Source of the DNA: Atherix ibis
Lineage: Eukaryota > Arthropoda > Insecta > Diptera > Athericidae
Length of the DNA: 64,000 nt
Reading direction: 5' to 3'
Assembly: GCA_958298945.1 (NCBI GenBank)
Contig: OY282609.1
Span: forward strand, 56,578,220-56,642,219
Under the pieces are notes generated by a model that worked only from the letters and a program-made list of their open reading frames with translations, was not told the DNA's origin and did no database searches. Shown one piece after another: positions 1 through 11,133 of this stretch (position 1 is its first letter; each line of letters begins with the position of its first letter). The translations under genes and the position numbers were made by a program.

Positions 1-410
1 TTGCTGAATCAGCAAAATGGTCTGTTCTGTGTAAGGGATGGTTTTCTTTAAGGTCAAAATTTACCATTTGTACATTCAATGGAGCTGGTAGATCTAGAAA
101 ATTAGTTAAAATTGCTCATTTATAATCTGAAAGAACAACGGAAATTTTTTCTGTTAATACTTCCAGAACGGCCTTGACGAAAAATCAATTTCCGTTTAGG
201 TTCAGGAAAAACTTGATTTTTATCTATTTTACGGATTATTGGCATCTTTTTTATTGGAATTTCTGTTGGTATATTACAGCGTTTATTTATCATCTCAGGC
301 GTGATAGTAATTGTTTTTTCCAATAGCACCTTTATCCTTTCCTTTGCTTTTGCCCGTGATTTTATTTTCATATAAAATTTCATAATATTTTTTATTAATG
401 ATTTAACCAT
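1..410 (-). CDS. 5' part of an unrecognised small basic-protein gene (two exons, runs off left edge)
   Basis: Proposed exon 1 runs from 410 down to 161 (83 codons plus one base) and starts MVKSLIKNIMKFYMKIKSR. Its donor is gtatta at 160-155. Exon 2 runs from 93 to the window edge; its acceptor is ttttctag. The join is in frame (phase 1) and gives ...RQGRSG-N-LPAPLNVQMVNFDLKENH..., open to the edge. The intron is 67 bases, normal for this window. The protein is rich in Lys, Arg and Ile, with no signal peptide or membrane segment seen. I do not recognise the family. The basic N-terminus would suit a mitochondrial or ribosome-associated protein, but that is a guess. Continuation of the open frame through a good splice pair is the main reason to believe it is real. 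Confidence 0.5.
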
Positions 411-903
411 TTCGAGCAGGTTTATTTTAAAAATATCTCCTATTTTAAAGTTAAAATAAATACTAAAACAATTTTAATTTAAAAATAAATAATACAACAT
501 TTTTTATACATGTTTATATGTATGAAAAAATCTACTATTATTCGATTAAATATAGAAAAGTCAAAATATCAATGTGTTATAGCAAGTACGTATATAAATA
601 TTTTCTAGATCATCAAATATTTCCTGTACTTTAGACACTCAGCAGGAGAAGGAACTTATCACAGTATACGGTAGTCCCAAATGTGCACACGTTGCATTGT
701 AATTTCATGAAAATTCTCTTGATTTATTTTAATTGGATAGTTATCTAATTATCTAATGATCTAAAATAATTCAATTTATTTCTAAATATTTAATGCCTTC
801 CAAAATAATGGCTCCCAGAAATGTTCAATATTCATATTGTATTTTTACAATATTTATGGAGTGATTTCTTATAAATTTATAAAAGTTCCGAACAATTTGT
901 ATA
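411..903. other. AT-rich spacer upstream of the first gene
   Basis: No gene or repeat is recognised. This should hold the promoter of the minus-strand gene ending at 410, but no clear core promoter element could be assigned. Confidence 0.4.
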
Positions 904-905
904 TA

Positions 906-1808
906 CAAGCTCTGTTCAAAAAGTATCGCGAATTTTGTGTTTTTTCAAAAATTATTAATTTTATCATGAGTATTTATTTTGTCCCCTTCAAAGGAATGCC
1001 GACCAGATATTATACACTTATATCAACGTTTTTTCCAATCCTCGAAGTACTTTAAAAAATCATTTTTTGTGATCTTGCACAGCTCCTCCTTCGATGCCGT
1101 CTTTAGCTCCTCAATCGTAGCGTAGCGTCGTCCTTTCATGGAGCTCTTCGGTTTCGGGAACAAGAAAAAGTCATAGGGGGGCAGATCTGGGGAATACGGT
1201 GGATGCGGCATTATTAATGTGTTGTTTTTGGCCGATAAGTGAGCAGGGGCGTTATTATGGTGCAAAAGCCAATTTATGTTCTTCCACAAATCCAGGCGTT
1301 TCTGGCGGACTGCGCATAACTTGCAGGTAATATTCCTTATTGACCGTTCTACCCTGTGGCAAGAACTCATGATGCACCACGTTCCTGCAATCGAAAAAAA
1401 CTGTAAGCAAAACCTTCAAATTCAACCGAACGTGGCGCGCTTTTTTCGGTCTTGGCTCGTGCGGCAGCATCCATTGGGATGATTGAGCTTTGGTTTTGAC
1501 GTCATAACCATAAACCCATGATTCGTCACCAGTTATGACCCTCTGGAGCAAATTTTGGTCGTCGCGGCAGAGTCCAACAGCTCCTTAGCAATGTTTTTGG
1601 TCGAAATTGAGCAAAAATCAAAGACGGGCCAAAACACGTGCAAGCAAAGCAGCTGTCAAAAATAAACTGAACATTAAAAATGGCCGAACTTGTCGGCATA
1701 AGTGAGAGACATGAGTACCAACTTAACGCCACAAAAAATCAATTGGAAAATCGAATGTACTTAACCCGCGGAAATTAAAAATTCGTGATACGTTTTGAAC
1801 AGACCTCG
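906..1808 (-). mobile_element. mariner-like element A, 0.9-kb internal-deletion copy
   Basis: The terminal repeats read cgaggtctgttcaaaa-type on both sides (left copy mutated to caagctctgttc) and are flanked by TA at 904-905 and 1809-1810. The minus strand encodes transposase fragments: TGDESWVYGYD (first catalytic Asp), a second-Asp block, YSPDLPPYDFFLFPK, and a C-terminus ending near SKEELCKITKNDF. The N-terminal helix-turn-helix part is missing. The second catalytic Asp is changed (HHDNAPAH to HHNNAPAH), and about seven residues are deleted just after it. Frames shift near 1530 and between 1255 and 1370. The 903-bp length, against about 1.3 kb for a full mariner, and the changed Asp make it immobile by itself. 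It is closely related to element B (8441-9334), with which it shares the N-terminal deletion, and to the fragment at 34344. Confidence 0.85.
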
Positions 1809-1810
1809 TA

Positions 1811-2928
1811 TTATATGTTGTTATCATTTCAAGTAATATTAACATAGTACTAAAATGTACATTCTTAGTGTTCCGACACTATAGTTCATTTGGCGGCTGG
1901 ATGTCTTAAGCCGTATTTGAATTAGAGTATGTGACAGGGCCACCTGACCTTGCGAAACGCCAAGGGTATCCATCTACTTAAGCGGTCATGGCCATAGTGT
2001 TCCTGTATTTCCATTTAGTCTGGAAATACAGGAACACCATGACCATGCCTACGATAGGCAGGAAATACCATAGGGGTATTCTAAATCCCCGGTCTTACAA
2101 TGAGGGGGAAGTTCCGTAATTTATTTTCTTATTTTTAGACTTTAAGCTTCAGCACATACCCACACTTCTAGAACAAGAGCTGATAAACATACACCGACCA
2201 TTCCGGATTCAGCTCAGATGCAATAAGAACAACATATTTTCAGACAACCAATATATACGAGTGTATAAAGGGGAAGTTTTTTAAGTGAGGTCTTTGACCG
2301 TAGTAATGTCGAACTGCTTACAGCTATATCTACGAGATATGAGAAAGCATGGTGTATGGCAACGACTAAAGTTTATGTTCGTCTATTTTTATGAGGGCCT
2401 GGATCGTCTTGAGTTTCTAGAGTAAGTCCACGTAATGACCTATTATACTTTATTTTTTTAAAAATATAATAAAATACCGCCTTTATTAATGTTGCAATTA
2501 CGACTATTAAAATGCATGTATTTTAGTAGTCGCCATTATATCCAGGAGGAAATAGAGTACTTCTAGAGTTTCATCTAGAATGATTTGTATGATCCAAGAA
2601 TCTTTTTCCTTTTTTATAAAATCTTCATGTCGTTTTTTAATATATAATAAATGTCTAGTTTTGGAATGACAAAATTATTTTCAACATTATTAAGCATTGA
2701 TTTGGTGACATTTCATTAGTTCTATCAAGAATTTTAATGTATCAAAGCACAGAAATTAACATTGCAATTATTAATTTTGGATTTTATTATTTTTGAATTT
2801 CCTCAAGTGTTTCTTATAAAAATAACTTACTTGCAAAATACAATCGTAAAACTACTACTTCATACTAAAATACTATCTATCTAATCAATTCTTTGTAGTA
2901 CAAGATGGCATTAAACCATCTTCACATA
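1811..2928. other. spacer with an imperfect hairpin, no gene recognised
   Basis: No gene was found. A fold-back lies at about 1985-2048, with a 16-bp perfect core (1998-2013 and 2021-2036), a 7-base loop and longer, less perfect arms. The stretch 1900-2110 is more GC-rich than its surroundings and may be an unidentified repeat. The rest is AT-rich. Confidence 0.4.
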
Positions 2929-2941
2929 TATTCTTCCCATT

Positions 2942-3010
2942 GCTACTGGAGTTCTCCAGGGTAATATATTCGATACTGTGCTGTATAACTTTTACACTTG
3001 CCATATCTTA
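2942..3010 (+). pseudogene. Jockey-type reverse transcriptase relic
   Basis: The plus strand reads ATGVLQGNIFDTVLYNFYT. This matches the AGVPQGSILGPILYNIYT block of the LINE reverse transcriptase at 41.5-42.4 kb in this window. Only this block is still recognisable. Confidence 0.5.
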
Positions 3011-3151
3011 ACCTCATATGAACTTCTTTTTGACTTTCTCGTAAAATTTTGCTGTTCCATTTGCCGTTATAAACTATAAAATAATAATTTAACTTATCAC
3101 GTTCTATTGGTTCGCATAGGGATGGGGCGATGTTGAAACTTGTACTGCATG

Positions 3152-3230
3152 ACTAGAAGGGACTAATGTACAAGCTTTGTGGAGGGAAGTCCACAGTATA
3201 ACCAGATTGCTCTCAGTGATGCCAATCAAA
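3152..3230. repeat. fragment similar to mariner K1 end (16850-16920)
   Basis: The stretch from gactaatgtacaagctt to ctctcagtgatgcc closely matches gaactaacgtacaagtt...ctctcagtggagcc at about 16853-16913. The two therefore share one repeat family, and this copy is a short truncated piece. Confidence 0.5.
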
Positions 3231-3604
3231 CATATTTTATAGTCGGTTTAATGTTGTAAAATCACATTTATTGTCGAAATTTAAACATACTACAAATTAA
3301 ATAGAATCACATAAACTTTTCTCCTGCATCGGGAATATGGTTCCTGTTTAGCTTCTTTCCATCGATAAGAGAAGTAATTAAAACTGGAACAAATCAAAAA
3401 AATTACTACTGTACACATACTAAATAGTAATAAACAAATTTTTTTCTATAGTAATCTATTATTTAAACCTTTTTCCGCACAATATCAAACATAAAATTAA
3501 TTTTTATTTAATTATTTTTGTTAGTAAAAATTTTTAAATTCCTTGTATTAGAAAAAAAAATCGAAATTTATTAAAAAGTTAATTTTAGAATATAAAAAAT
3601 TCAA

Positions 3605-5676
3605 ATGGCAGCAAATAATTCACGACGAAAATCAGTTTCTGGACCACCGAAACCACGTAATCAAATGATTTAATTAATTTTTTTTTTATAAATATGCCAT
3701 TTTTATTTTATAAATATGCAATTTTTATTAATAATAATTAATTAATTTAGTTGGTGTTGGTGATGCTATAGTAGTTGCCGATTTTAAAAGTAACTTTGAA
3801 CAAAATAATCGGGATCATAAAACTTACGGATATGATACGGATCAGGATTCAATAGTTGCTCGACGCAATAGAGATATACGAGTTGATATTGGATTTGAGA
3901 GAAGGATCAATCTGGCTACAGATATATGGAAATTTTCTCTTAAATTGGGCGATAAGGTCGTAGTAAATACTAGGGCTTTCCAATTTAAAGAAAATGAAAT
4001 TGAAAATGGAAATATCGACATAGATAATAATGATTGGATTGTTCAATATGTTACTACTGAAGATCGAAGAATGACTATGCTATTGAGACCAAGTAAAACT
4101 TGCATAATAGGAAAGTGGATGTTGGATAAAGTTACATCAAAATGTAAGGGAGATGATTCCAAAATGTCAATTTATAATATTGGAGTACCAATATATGTTA
4201 TATACAATGCATGGTCACCAGATGATGGGGCATTCGTGTTAGGTTTGTAAGCTTTAGTTTTATTTTCTCATTTTGTTCTTATATCTGAATTTTATAGAGG
4301 AATCTGATAGACAAGCCTATATATTAAATCAAACTTCCCCATACAGTCAGTTTACTGCCGAACAATTTGCGGCTGTTTATCAACATTCGCAATTTGAAAG
4401 ATCAATTTTAGATATAACATTGTCTTTAATAAATAATGTGCCTCAAGTGAATTTGGAACTGCTCCGAAATCCCATCGAAGCATTCAAATATTTATGCTTT
4501 GCGATCAGTTCATTTTTAACAGATGATAGAAAAGCAAAGCCCATAACTAATTTTGCGCCAAACAGTTCAAAGGCTATTTTTCAACATTTTGCAAAATCGA
4601 ATGAAAAACTCTTTACAACAATTGGCTTACATTATTCAGCTTTATTGATTACAGGTGCTAAAAAAAATTATTGCACAAATAATTGAGTTTATTTAAGTAA
4701 TTTTTGTTTTTAGCTACACGTGCATTAGGGATAGCTTCTAGGATTGTGTGCGGATATCGTATTGCACCTTATGGTTCATCTTTTACGTCAAATATTTTTT
4801 TCACACAAGGAAAGATAGCATGCAATATGCCCGAAATTTTCGATGATTCCTTCCATTGGTGTGAAGTATGTTTGAATTGTTCTCCAAAAACCACCTCCGA
4901 ATGGCAAGCTAGTTTTTGGGCACCAAGAAATGACAGTAAGAGATACTATGGTCCGATAACGTTAAAATGTCTTAAAGAAGGCCAAATTGAAAGCACGAAA
5001 GATGCCCTAGAAATATTCAAAATACTGAATAATCGTCTCATTTTCTGGGACAGCCAACATGAAAATAAACCTCCAATTTATATGGGCAAAATTGAATCGG
5101 CTGCTTACAAAATAGTTACAAATAATGTTGATGATGTAAAAGTATTGGATGTGACCGGGTTGTATAAGTATCCGATTGAATCGGCTATGTCGCAGCAAAT
5201 CTTTGATAGGGTCTTTAGAGAAATCATTAATGAGAACAGTCCTGCATACGATATAAGATTTTTCAATTCGGTTTATAGCGATATTGAATTCACTTTAGTA
5301 CCAACTTTTAATATTTCTACTAAAGATATAATTAAGATTTTAGTGGTGCTACTTAATAAAAAAGATACAAAAAACACTTGTGCTTTTGTATTGGAAATAC
5401 TCGGTAAGAAAGGAATTGATGCAGAGAAAACGATAAAAAATTGGAAAATGGAAGTGGAATTGGAACCAATGGAACGGAAAACTGTTGCAGCAATCAATAA
5501 TCCCTATGATAATCCAATACCTGATGAATATGTATGTACTACACTCGTCTACTAATGGATTTATTATTAATATTTTTTTCCATCAATTTTAGAAAAAAAT
5601 TATGGTCCGGCTAACTGGTACTATTTCGTCAATACCAAAATATGTGTATAGGGAACAGGATCTTATTACACTATAA
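3605..5676 (+). CDS. transglutaminase paralogue, probably catalytically inactive (five exons)
   Basis: Exons: 3605-3656, 3751-4242, 4298-4654, 4714-5531, 5593-5676; 600 codons plus stop, every join in frame with GT-AG ends. The order follows an animal transglutaminase: N-terminal beta-sandwich (ending in YNAWSPDDGAF, like YNPWCRDD in Tg), catalytic core (RALGIASRIV), two C-terminal beta-barrels, and a last exon reading IMVRLTGTISSIP. Exon 2 is exactly 492 nt and intron phases (1,1,1,0) equal those of Tg downstream, so this is a tandem duplicate. The active-site region, GQCWIFSGVLLT in Tg, is GLHYSALLIT here: two residues shorter, with His293 where Cys is expected. The Asp of WQAVDST is Phe368 (WQASFWA). 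The His site is ambiguous (FHWCE against HVWNE). Cross-linking activity is therefore not expected. The open frame argues for a maintained pseudoenzyme, as in vertebrate band 4.2, rather than a dead gene. It could alternatively be a very recent pseudogene. Confidence 0.85.
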
Positions 5677-5809
5677 AGAATACAACATTTTTACATAAAT
5701 TTGTTTACTTATGCAAATATTTTATCGAATCAAATATTATAACTTATAAAAAATTTATTTGAAAAAAAAAATTATTGAATATTATTTAACGATAAACAAT
5801 ATATTCATA

Positions 5810-5815
5810 AATAAA
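5810..5815 (+). terminator. polyadenylation signal AATAAA for the transglutaminase paralogue
   Basis: AATAAA lies 134 bases after the stop codon and 54 bases before the next transposon, the only good signal in the 3' flank. Confidence 0.45.
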
Positions 5816-5868
5816 AAGCTGCTTTTATAAAAAAAAACATCCTTTATTAATTTGTTCTATTATATATA

Positions 5869-7048
5869 AGGTGTAGTAAAAAGAAAGCCATTATTTTTGC
5901 ATTAAATTGAAGGTTTTATTTAGCATAGATAGAATGATAAGATTTAGGTCAAATATGCACCGTTTTGTTCGATAACTTGTTATCATTTTGGAGGCAAATT
6001 TCATAATGCCTCTCTCATAGAAACCCTCGTCCTTATTGGCAAAAAACTGGGACAGTCGATTTTCACAATCTTCTCTTGAGCCGAATTTTTCACCTGCAAA
6101 ATCATTCGTCATAGAGAGGAAGAGGTGGTAATCACTTGGTGCCAGGTCCGGACTATAAGGTGGATGCATAAGAACATTCCAACCAAGGTCCCGGAACTTC
6201 TGGCGAGTCACTATCGATGTATGCGGCCTGGCGTTGTCCTGATGGAACACAATTCCTCTCCTATTGGCCAAAGTTGGCCGCTTCTGGGCGATTGCTTCTT
6301 TCAGACGGTCCAATTGTTGACAGTATAGGTCCTAATTAAGAGTTCGGCCCTAGGGGAGCAGCTCATAGTAGATGATTCCCTGCCAGTCCCACCAAACAAA
6401 CAGCAAAACCTTCCTGGCTGTCAATCCTGGCTTGACCACCGTTTGCGCCGGGTGACCGCGATCTGACTACGACCTGAAATTCGGTCCATGAGGTTTTTTT
6501 CCGATAACTCGTGTGGCACCCATACATCGAGCTTCTTTTTGTATCCAGCCTTATTTAGGTGGTTCCAAACGGTTTTTGGTGCAATGTTTAGCTCCTGGAC
6601 AATCGAAACAGTGCTTACGTGACGGTCGGACTCGACGATTTCCATTATTTTATCGACATTTTCGACAATTGGCCTTCCAGAGCGTGGTGCATCTTTGACA
6701 TCAAAATTACCGGAACGGAATCGACGAAACCAAAATTGCGCATGATTGGCTGTTACAGTATCAGGACCATAAACACTATTCACATTTTCAGCTGCCTGGC
6801 TTGCGTTTTCGCCTTTATCGAAGAAAAACTGTAAAATATGGCGTATTTTCTCTTTGTTGGTATCCATCTTTGACGCGTGCTAAAAAAATACTGAGTCAAG
6901 TAATCACAAATTTATCTTATTTTTCTTTAGTACGAAATCTTATCTTTCTAACGCCATCTGGTGCAACCCGATCGCACTTTTACAACGGGAGATACAGACT
7001 CCTAAAGCCATCTATTGGAAAAATAATGGATTACTTTTTACTACACCT
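5869..7048 (-). mobile_element. mariner F (mellifera/cecropia-like), near full length, broken
   Basis: Both ends carry the inverted repeat aggtgtagtaaaaag, flanked by TA at 5867-5868 and 7049-7050; the element is 1180 bp. The minus strand starts MDTNKEKIRHILQFFFDKGE at 6867. This is the usual mariner helix-turn-helix, followed by the linker WNHLNKAGYKKK and WVPHELSEKN. The catalytic part resumes at 6313 with FHQDNARPH and YSPDLAPSDYH; the second and third Asp are 34 residues apart. A block between 6310 and 6440 containing the first catalytic Asp is damaged or deleted and out of frame. The element lies directly 3' of the transglutaminase paralogue. Confidence 0.85.
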
Positions 7049-7259
7049 TATATTATATAAATGTTTGATGGTCATATTTAGTGTAGATATATTTAAATAA
7101 TTTTTGATATACACGTATTTAAAGGGTTTATCAACCACTACCATATAATGACAGATATGTTAGTGATTGAAGTTATGATTATCGTTTCTTTTTGTTTGCC
7201 TGCGTATCCAATAGTTTTCGGTGGTCACATGATATTTGTGTATTTTTAATTTATGTTTA

Positions 7260-8085
7260 AGGTAATTCAGAAAAATTCATTCAAAACAACTTGCACTGAA
7301 TGGGTCGAAGGTAGCTTCCAATCCATTTGAGGAGACAATCGTCGATATCATAAGCACGCATTTTCAACAAAAGAACCTGATGCCAAACTATGTCAAATGA
7401 CTATGAGATATCAAGTGCAAAAACACCAGTGGATCTATTGATTGACGATCAATGAGGAGTTTTATTTGTTTCAAGATATTTCATTAGCTGATAGTTTCTC
7501 AGTGTTTCCATGACCTTAGAAAGAAGGGATGTTAGTGCAATGGGTAGGTAATTGGATGAGGAAGTGGACTCGCCTGAATACTGTTTCATTTATGGGAATA
7601 AATTCCAGAAGAAAAATATAGGTGGAAAAGCGTACGCAATGGTTCTGCCAATGTAGAAGAACACCTCTTCAGAACTATGGGGGATATGCCATCTGAAACA
7701 GCGGATTTGTGTGTATAAAGATCACTAATGACTTTTTCAATAGTACGAGTGCGAAAATCAATTTTCCCTTACAGCCGTAGGAAAGGCAAAATCTGGAAGA
7801 GAGAAAGATGCGGAAATGTGATCCGCGAACAAATTGGCCTTCTCTTTTGAGCTGACAACTGGAGTTTCATTAATAGCAGGTAGAATTTTTGGTTCTTTTG
7901 GTAGATGATTACCTTTGGGGCACTGTAGTATTTTTTGCTCTTTTGATCGTGAAAGAATTTAACGCTACGAATAAGAGCGTATAGGGTCAACCGGAACGGT
8001 TGACTCTATAAGACCGGAAGCATAACTCCTTTTCCCCTATCGCCTTTTGCAATTCGAGTCAAACCACCCTTTTTTATTTGTCCTT
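7260..8085 (-). pseudogene. LINE fragment (Jockey/I-like), reverse transcriptase N-terminal half
   Basis: Reading 5' to 3' on the minus strand, broken frames give GWFDSNCK, a YALIRSVKF stretch, KEKANLFADHISASF, a SDGISPIVLK block and KMRAYDIDDCLLKWIGSYL. These are, in order, the conserved blocks between the endonuclease and the reverse transcriptase fingers of Jockey/I-type elements. Stops and frameshifts are numerous. The downstream YADD part of this element is missing. It abuts a second LINE at about 8090. Confidence 0.55.
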
Positions 8086-8089
8086 ACAA

Positions 8090-9420
8090 TCTTCATTCTA
8101 TGTGGAATGAAGTGTTTCATACCGAGTAAAATAATGTTGATGGACATATCAGCGGTAGCGCCACGTCACATTCTACTGCGAATTTCCTTGTGTGATGCCC
8201 ATGAGTCGTTTAAATTGCAGCCAAGGTATTTGAAGTAGCGCACTCTCTCTATATTTTTGTTGTTGATTTTGAGACCTGCATTATTATATGGTGTACATTT
8301 TCTACTTATGATCATGAACTCTTTTTTTTTTTAAATATATGTACTTAAACCGTATTGATAGCTTGAGAAATTTACTTTATTGAGAAGATATTGTGTAGAT
8401 CATCGAAACAGTCTGCAATAAGAGTGGCGTCATCAGCATACGAGGTTTGTTCAAAAAGTATAACGAATTTTGAATTTCCGCGGGTTACCTATATTCGATT
8501 TTCGATTTTTTGTGGCGTTATGTTGGTACTCATGTCTCTCACTTATCCCGACAAGTTCGGCCATTTTGAATGTTCAGTTAATTTTTGACAGCTGCTTTGC
8601 TTGCACGTGTTTTGGCTCGTCTTCGATTTTTGCTCAATTTCGACCAAACACAGCATCGCATTAACATTACTAAGGAGCTGTTGGACTCTGTCCGCGACGA
8701 CCAAAATTTGCTCCAGAGGGTCATAACTGGTGACGAATCATAGGTTTATGGTTATGACGTGGAAACCAAAGCTCAATCATCCCAATGGAAGCTGCCGCAC
8801 GAGCCAAGACCGAAAAAAGCGCCAAGTTCGGTCGAATGTGAAGGTTTTGCTTACAGTTTTCTTCGATTGCAGGGGCGTGGTGCATCATGAGTTATGTTGC
8901 CACACAGTAGAACGGTCAATAAGGAATATTACCTGCAAGTTATGCGCAAGTTGCGCGAAGCAATCCACTAGAAACGCTCGGATTTGTTGAAGAACAAAAA
9001 ATTTGCTTTTGCCATTTTTGGCCAAAAACAACACACTAATAATGCCGCAGCTACCGTATTCACCATGTGACGTTTTCTTGTTCCCGAAACTGAAGAGCTC
9101 CATGAAAGGACGATGCTACGCTACGATTGAGGCGATAAAGACGGCATCGAAGGAGGAGCTGAACAAGATTACAAAAAATGATTTTTTGAAGTGCTACGAG
9201 GATTGGAAAAACCGTTGGCGCAAGTGTATAATATCTGGTGGGGATTACTATGAAGGGGACAAAATAGACATTCATGAATAAATAAATAATTTTTGAAAAA
9301 CACAAAATTCGCGATACTTTTTGAACAGACAACATGTTGTTGATATAATCCTTCGGAGAAGTCGTTGAATAATATAGGAGATAATATAACAGCCTTATCG
9401 AACTCCTTTCTTGATTTAAA
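8090..9420 (-). pseudogene. second LINE fragment, reverse transcriptase split by mariner B
   Basis: On the minus strand, 9410-9337 reads LSPILFNDFSE and, in another frame, DYINNM. After the inserted mariner, 8440-8090 reads YADDATLIADCFDDLHNI, then GLKINNKNIERVRYFKYLG and HKEIRSRM. These are the palm (YADD) and thumb parts of a non-LTR reverse transcriptase. Frames are broken and about 20 residues before YADD are missing. The left TA of mariner B at 8439-8440 lies in the TAT codon of YADD. Confidence 0.6.
8441..9334 (+). mobile_element. mariner-like element B, 0.9-kb internal-deletion copy
   Basis: The left end reads cgaggtttgttcaaaaagta after TA (8439-8440). The right end is the inverse repeat ending gaacagac, with the last bases and TA altered. 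Plus-strand transposase pieces: LLQRVITGDES (then a stop where Trp is expected), a VLLTVFFDCRG block, KNNTLIMPQ, CDVFLFPKLKSSMKGR and a C-terminus ending GDKIDIHE. As in element A the helix-turn-helix region is gone. The block with the second Asp (HDNAPAH) is also deleted, and DLAP of the third-Asp block is lost. It is clearly non-functional. It interrupts the LINE reverse transcriptase described at 8090-9420. Confidence 0.8.
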
Positions 9421-9840
9421 GACCTTAAATGTGTATATTACTACACATTGAAGCTCTTGAAATCATACAAACAATTTTGTCTTGAATCGATAATTTCGAT
9501 TTCTTATACTTTCGCTCTGTAAAGAAATTTTTCCCGAAATAGTTCTATTGGTTCCATACCACTTTCTGAGTCTATAATTTTTTTTATTTGTCAATAACGT
9601 CTCTAAGACATATCATATGCCAAAGGTCACTTTATGATGTTTGCCGAAAATATGTTACGTGTGGCTTGAGATTGCTAGCTTACCTAATGAAACTAGTCAA
9701 ACGTAATTTGCACATTCGACTGTTTTAAAATCCTTGGGTAGTTAGTTGTTGGGTCTTTGAGCTCTACAATAGAAGGAAACCAATTCAAAAAGCAATTCTA
9801 GATTAAGTGATATCCGTTTTGGATATGAGAGACAGTCAGT
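9421..9840. other. spacer between LINE fragment and mariner E1
   Basis: Nothing recognised with confidence. It may contain more of the minus-strand LINE, but no reading frame supports that. Confidence 0.3.
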
Positions 9841-10943
9841 TGAGCTCGATCCATAGCGTAGGTCAATTTCTATCGTCGATTAAAGTTAACGAAATTTATT
9901 TGTGCATAACAATGAAAAAAAGCGAGTTTAGGGCTGTCATCACACATCTCCATTTGCAAGGCTTAAGCCCGAAAGAAATCAAAGCCGAGTTGGATGCAGT
10001 TCATGGCACATCTGCACCTGTGTTTGCGACGGTTTACAATTGGGTGAATGAATTTAAACGTGACCGTTCATCCACAAAAGATGAACATCGTTCAGGACGC
10101 CCAGTTGAGGTGTCTACTCCTGAAATCATCGACAAAATCCACGATCTGATTTTGAACGATCGGCGAATTAAAGTGCGCGAATTAGTTGAGGCCACGGGCA
10201 TATCACAAGGTACTGTCGCTTCAATTTTGCATGAAAAATTGTCTGTGAAAAAACAATTTTTGTTTTGTTTGCTCTCAGAGGAGAATAAGCGCAATCGTGT
10301 AGTGGACTCTGAGGCTATGTTGGCACTCTTTCATCGCAATCCTGCCGAATTCCTTCGTCGATATGTCACTGTGGACGAAACCTGGATACACTACTACACT
10401 CCAGGAACGAAGAGACAGTCATCACAGTGGATTTTCAAGGGTGAACGGGCTCCGAAGAAGGCAAAAACTGTGCCATCGGCCGGCAAGGTGATGGCCACGG
10501 TCTTTTGGGATTCGCAGGGCATCATTTTTATCGACTAAGAGAAACGCCCCCATCTGAAGAAGAAAAAAATCCTTTTGCATCAGGACAATGCGCGTGTGCA
10601 CACCTGCGCTGTTTCCATGGCCAAAATTGTGGAATTGAGAATGGAATTGTTGCAGCATCCCGCTTATTCACCAGATTTGGCCCCGAGTGACTATTTTCTT
10701 TTCCCCAATCTGAAGAAATGGCTTGGCGGACGACGGTTCACTTCCAACAAGGACGTCTTTGCTCAAACGGATGAGTATTTTGCAGAACTTCCGAAATCCT
10801 ATTTTTTGGACAGTAAAAATTTTGGAAAAACGGTTGGAAAAGTGTATAGAGCTAAAAGGAGATTATGTTGAAAAATAAAATTTTTTTTTTTAAAAAACAG
10901 TTTTTTTCCCATCTTTTTCTAAGGACTTATTGAACAACCCTCA
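9841..10943 (+). mobile_element. irritans-like mariner E1, 5'-truncated and internally deleted
   Basis: From 9841 the sequence matches element E2 (53541-54806) almost base for base, but the left terminal repeat is missing. The right end reads ctaaggacttattgaacaaccctca before TA. The transposase starts at 9912 (MKKSEFRAVITHLHLQG), has the helix-turn-helix, VTVDETWIHYYTP (first Asp) and GKVMATVFWDSQG, then stops at 10536. Compared with E2 about 74 bases are missing right there, so the frame shifts. The last part (10575-10871) has HQDNARVH and YSPDLAPSDYF. A stretch near 10250 (KKQFLFCLL) replaces the KISARWVPHLL seen in E2. Confidence 0.85.
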
Positions 10944-11133
10944 TAGAAAGAAACATTGACAATTTTGCGCACTGATCTTGATTGTAAGAATTGAAGTCGA
11001 TGTGAATTTGAAGTCTTCGTTAATGCGCAAATTTTAACTCAGCCAGTCCATGGATTTCAGTGCTGAGTTATAATATAATTTAGAAATTAACTATTTATCG
11101 AAAAATTAACTTAGTAATTATCTGTACCGTCGG

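Noticed and set aside
3605..5676. Calling the transglutaminase paralogue a plain pseudogene
   Set aside because: All five exons are open and spliceable; only active-site residues are altered, so inactive but maintained is the better reading.
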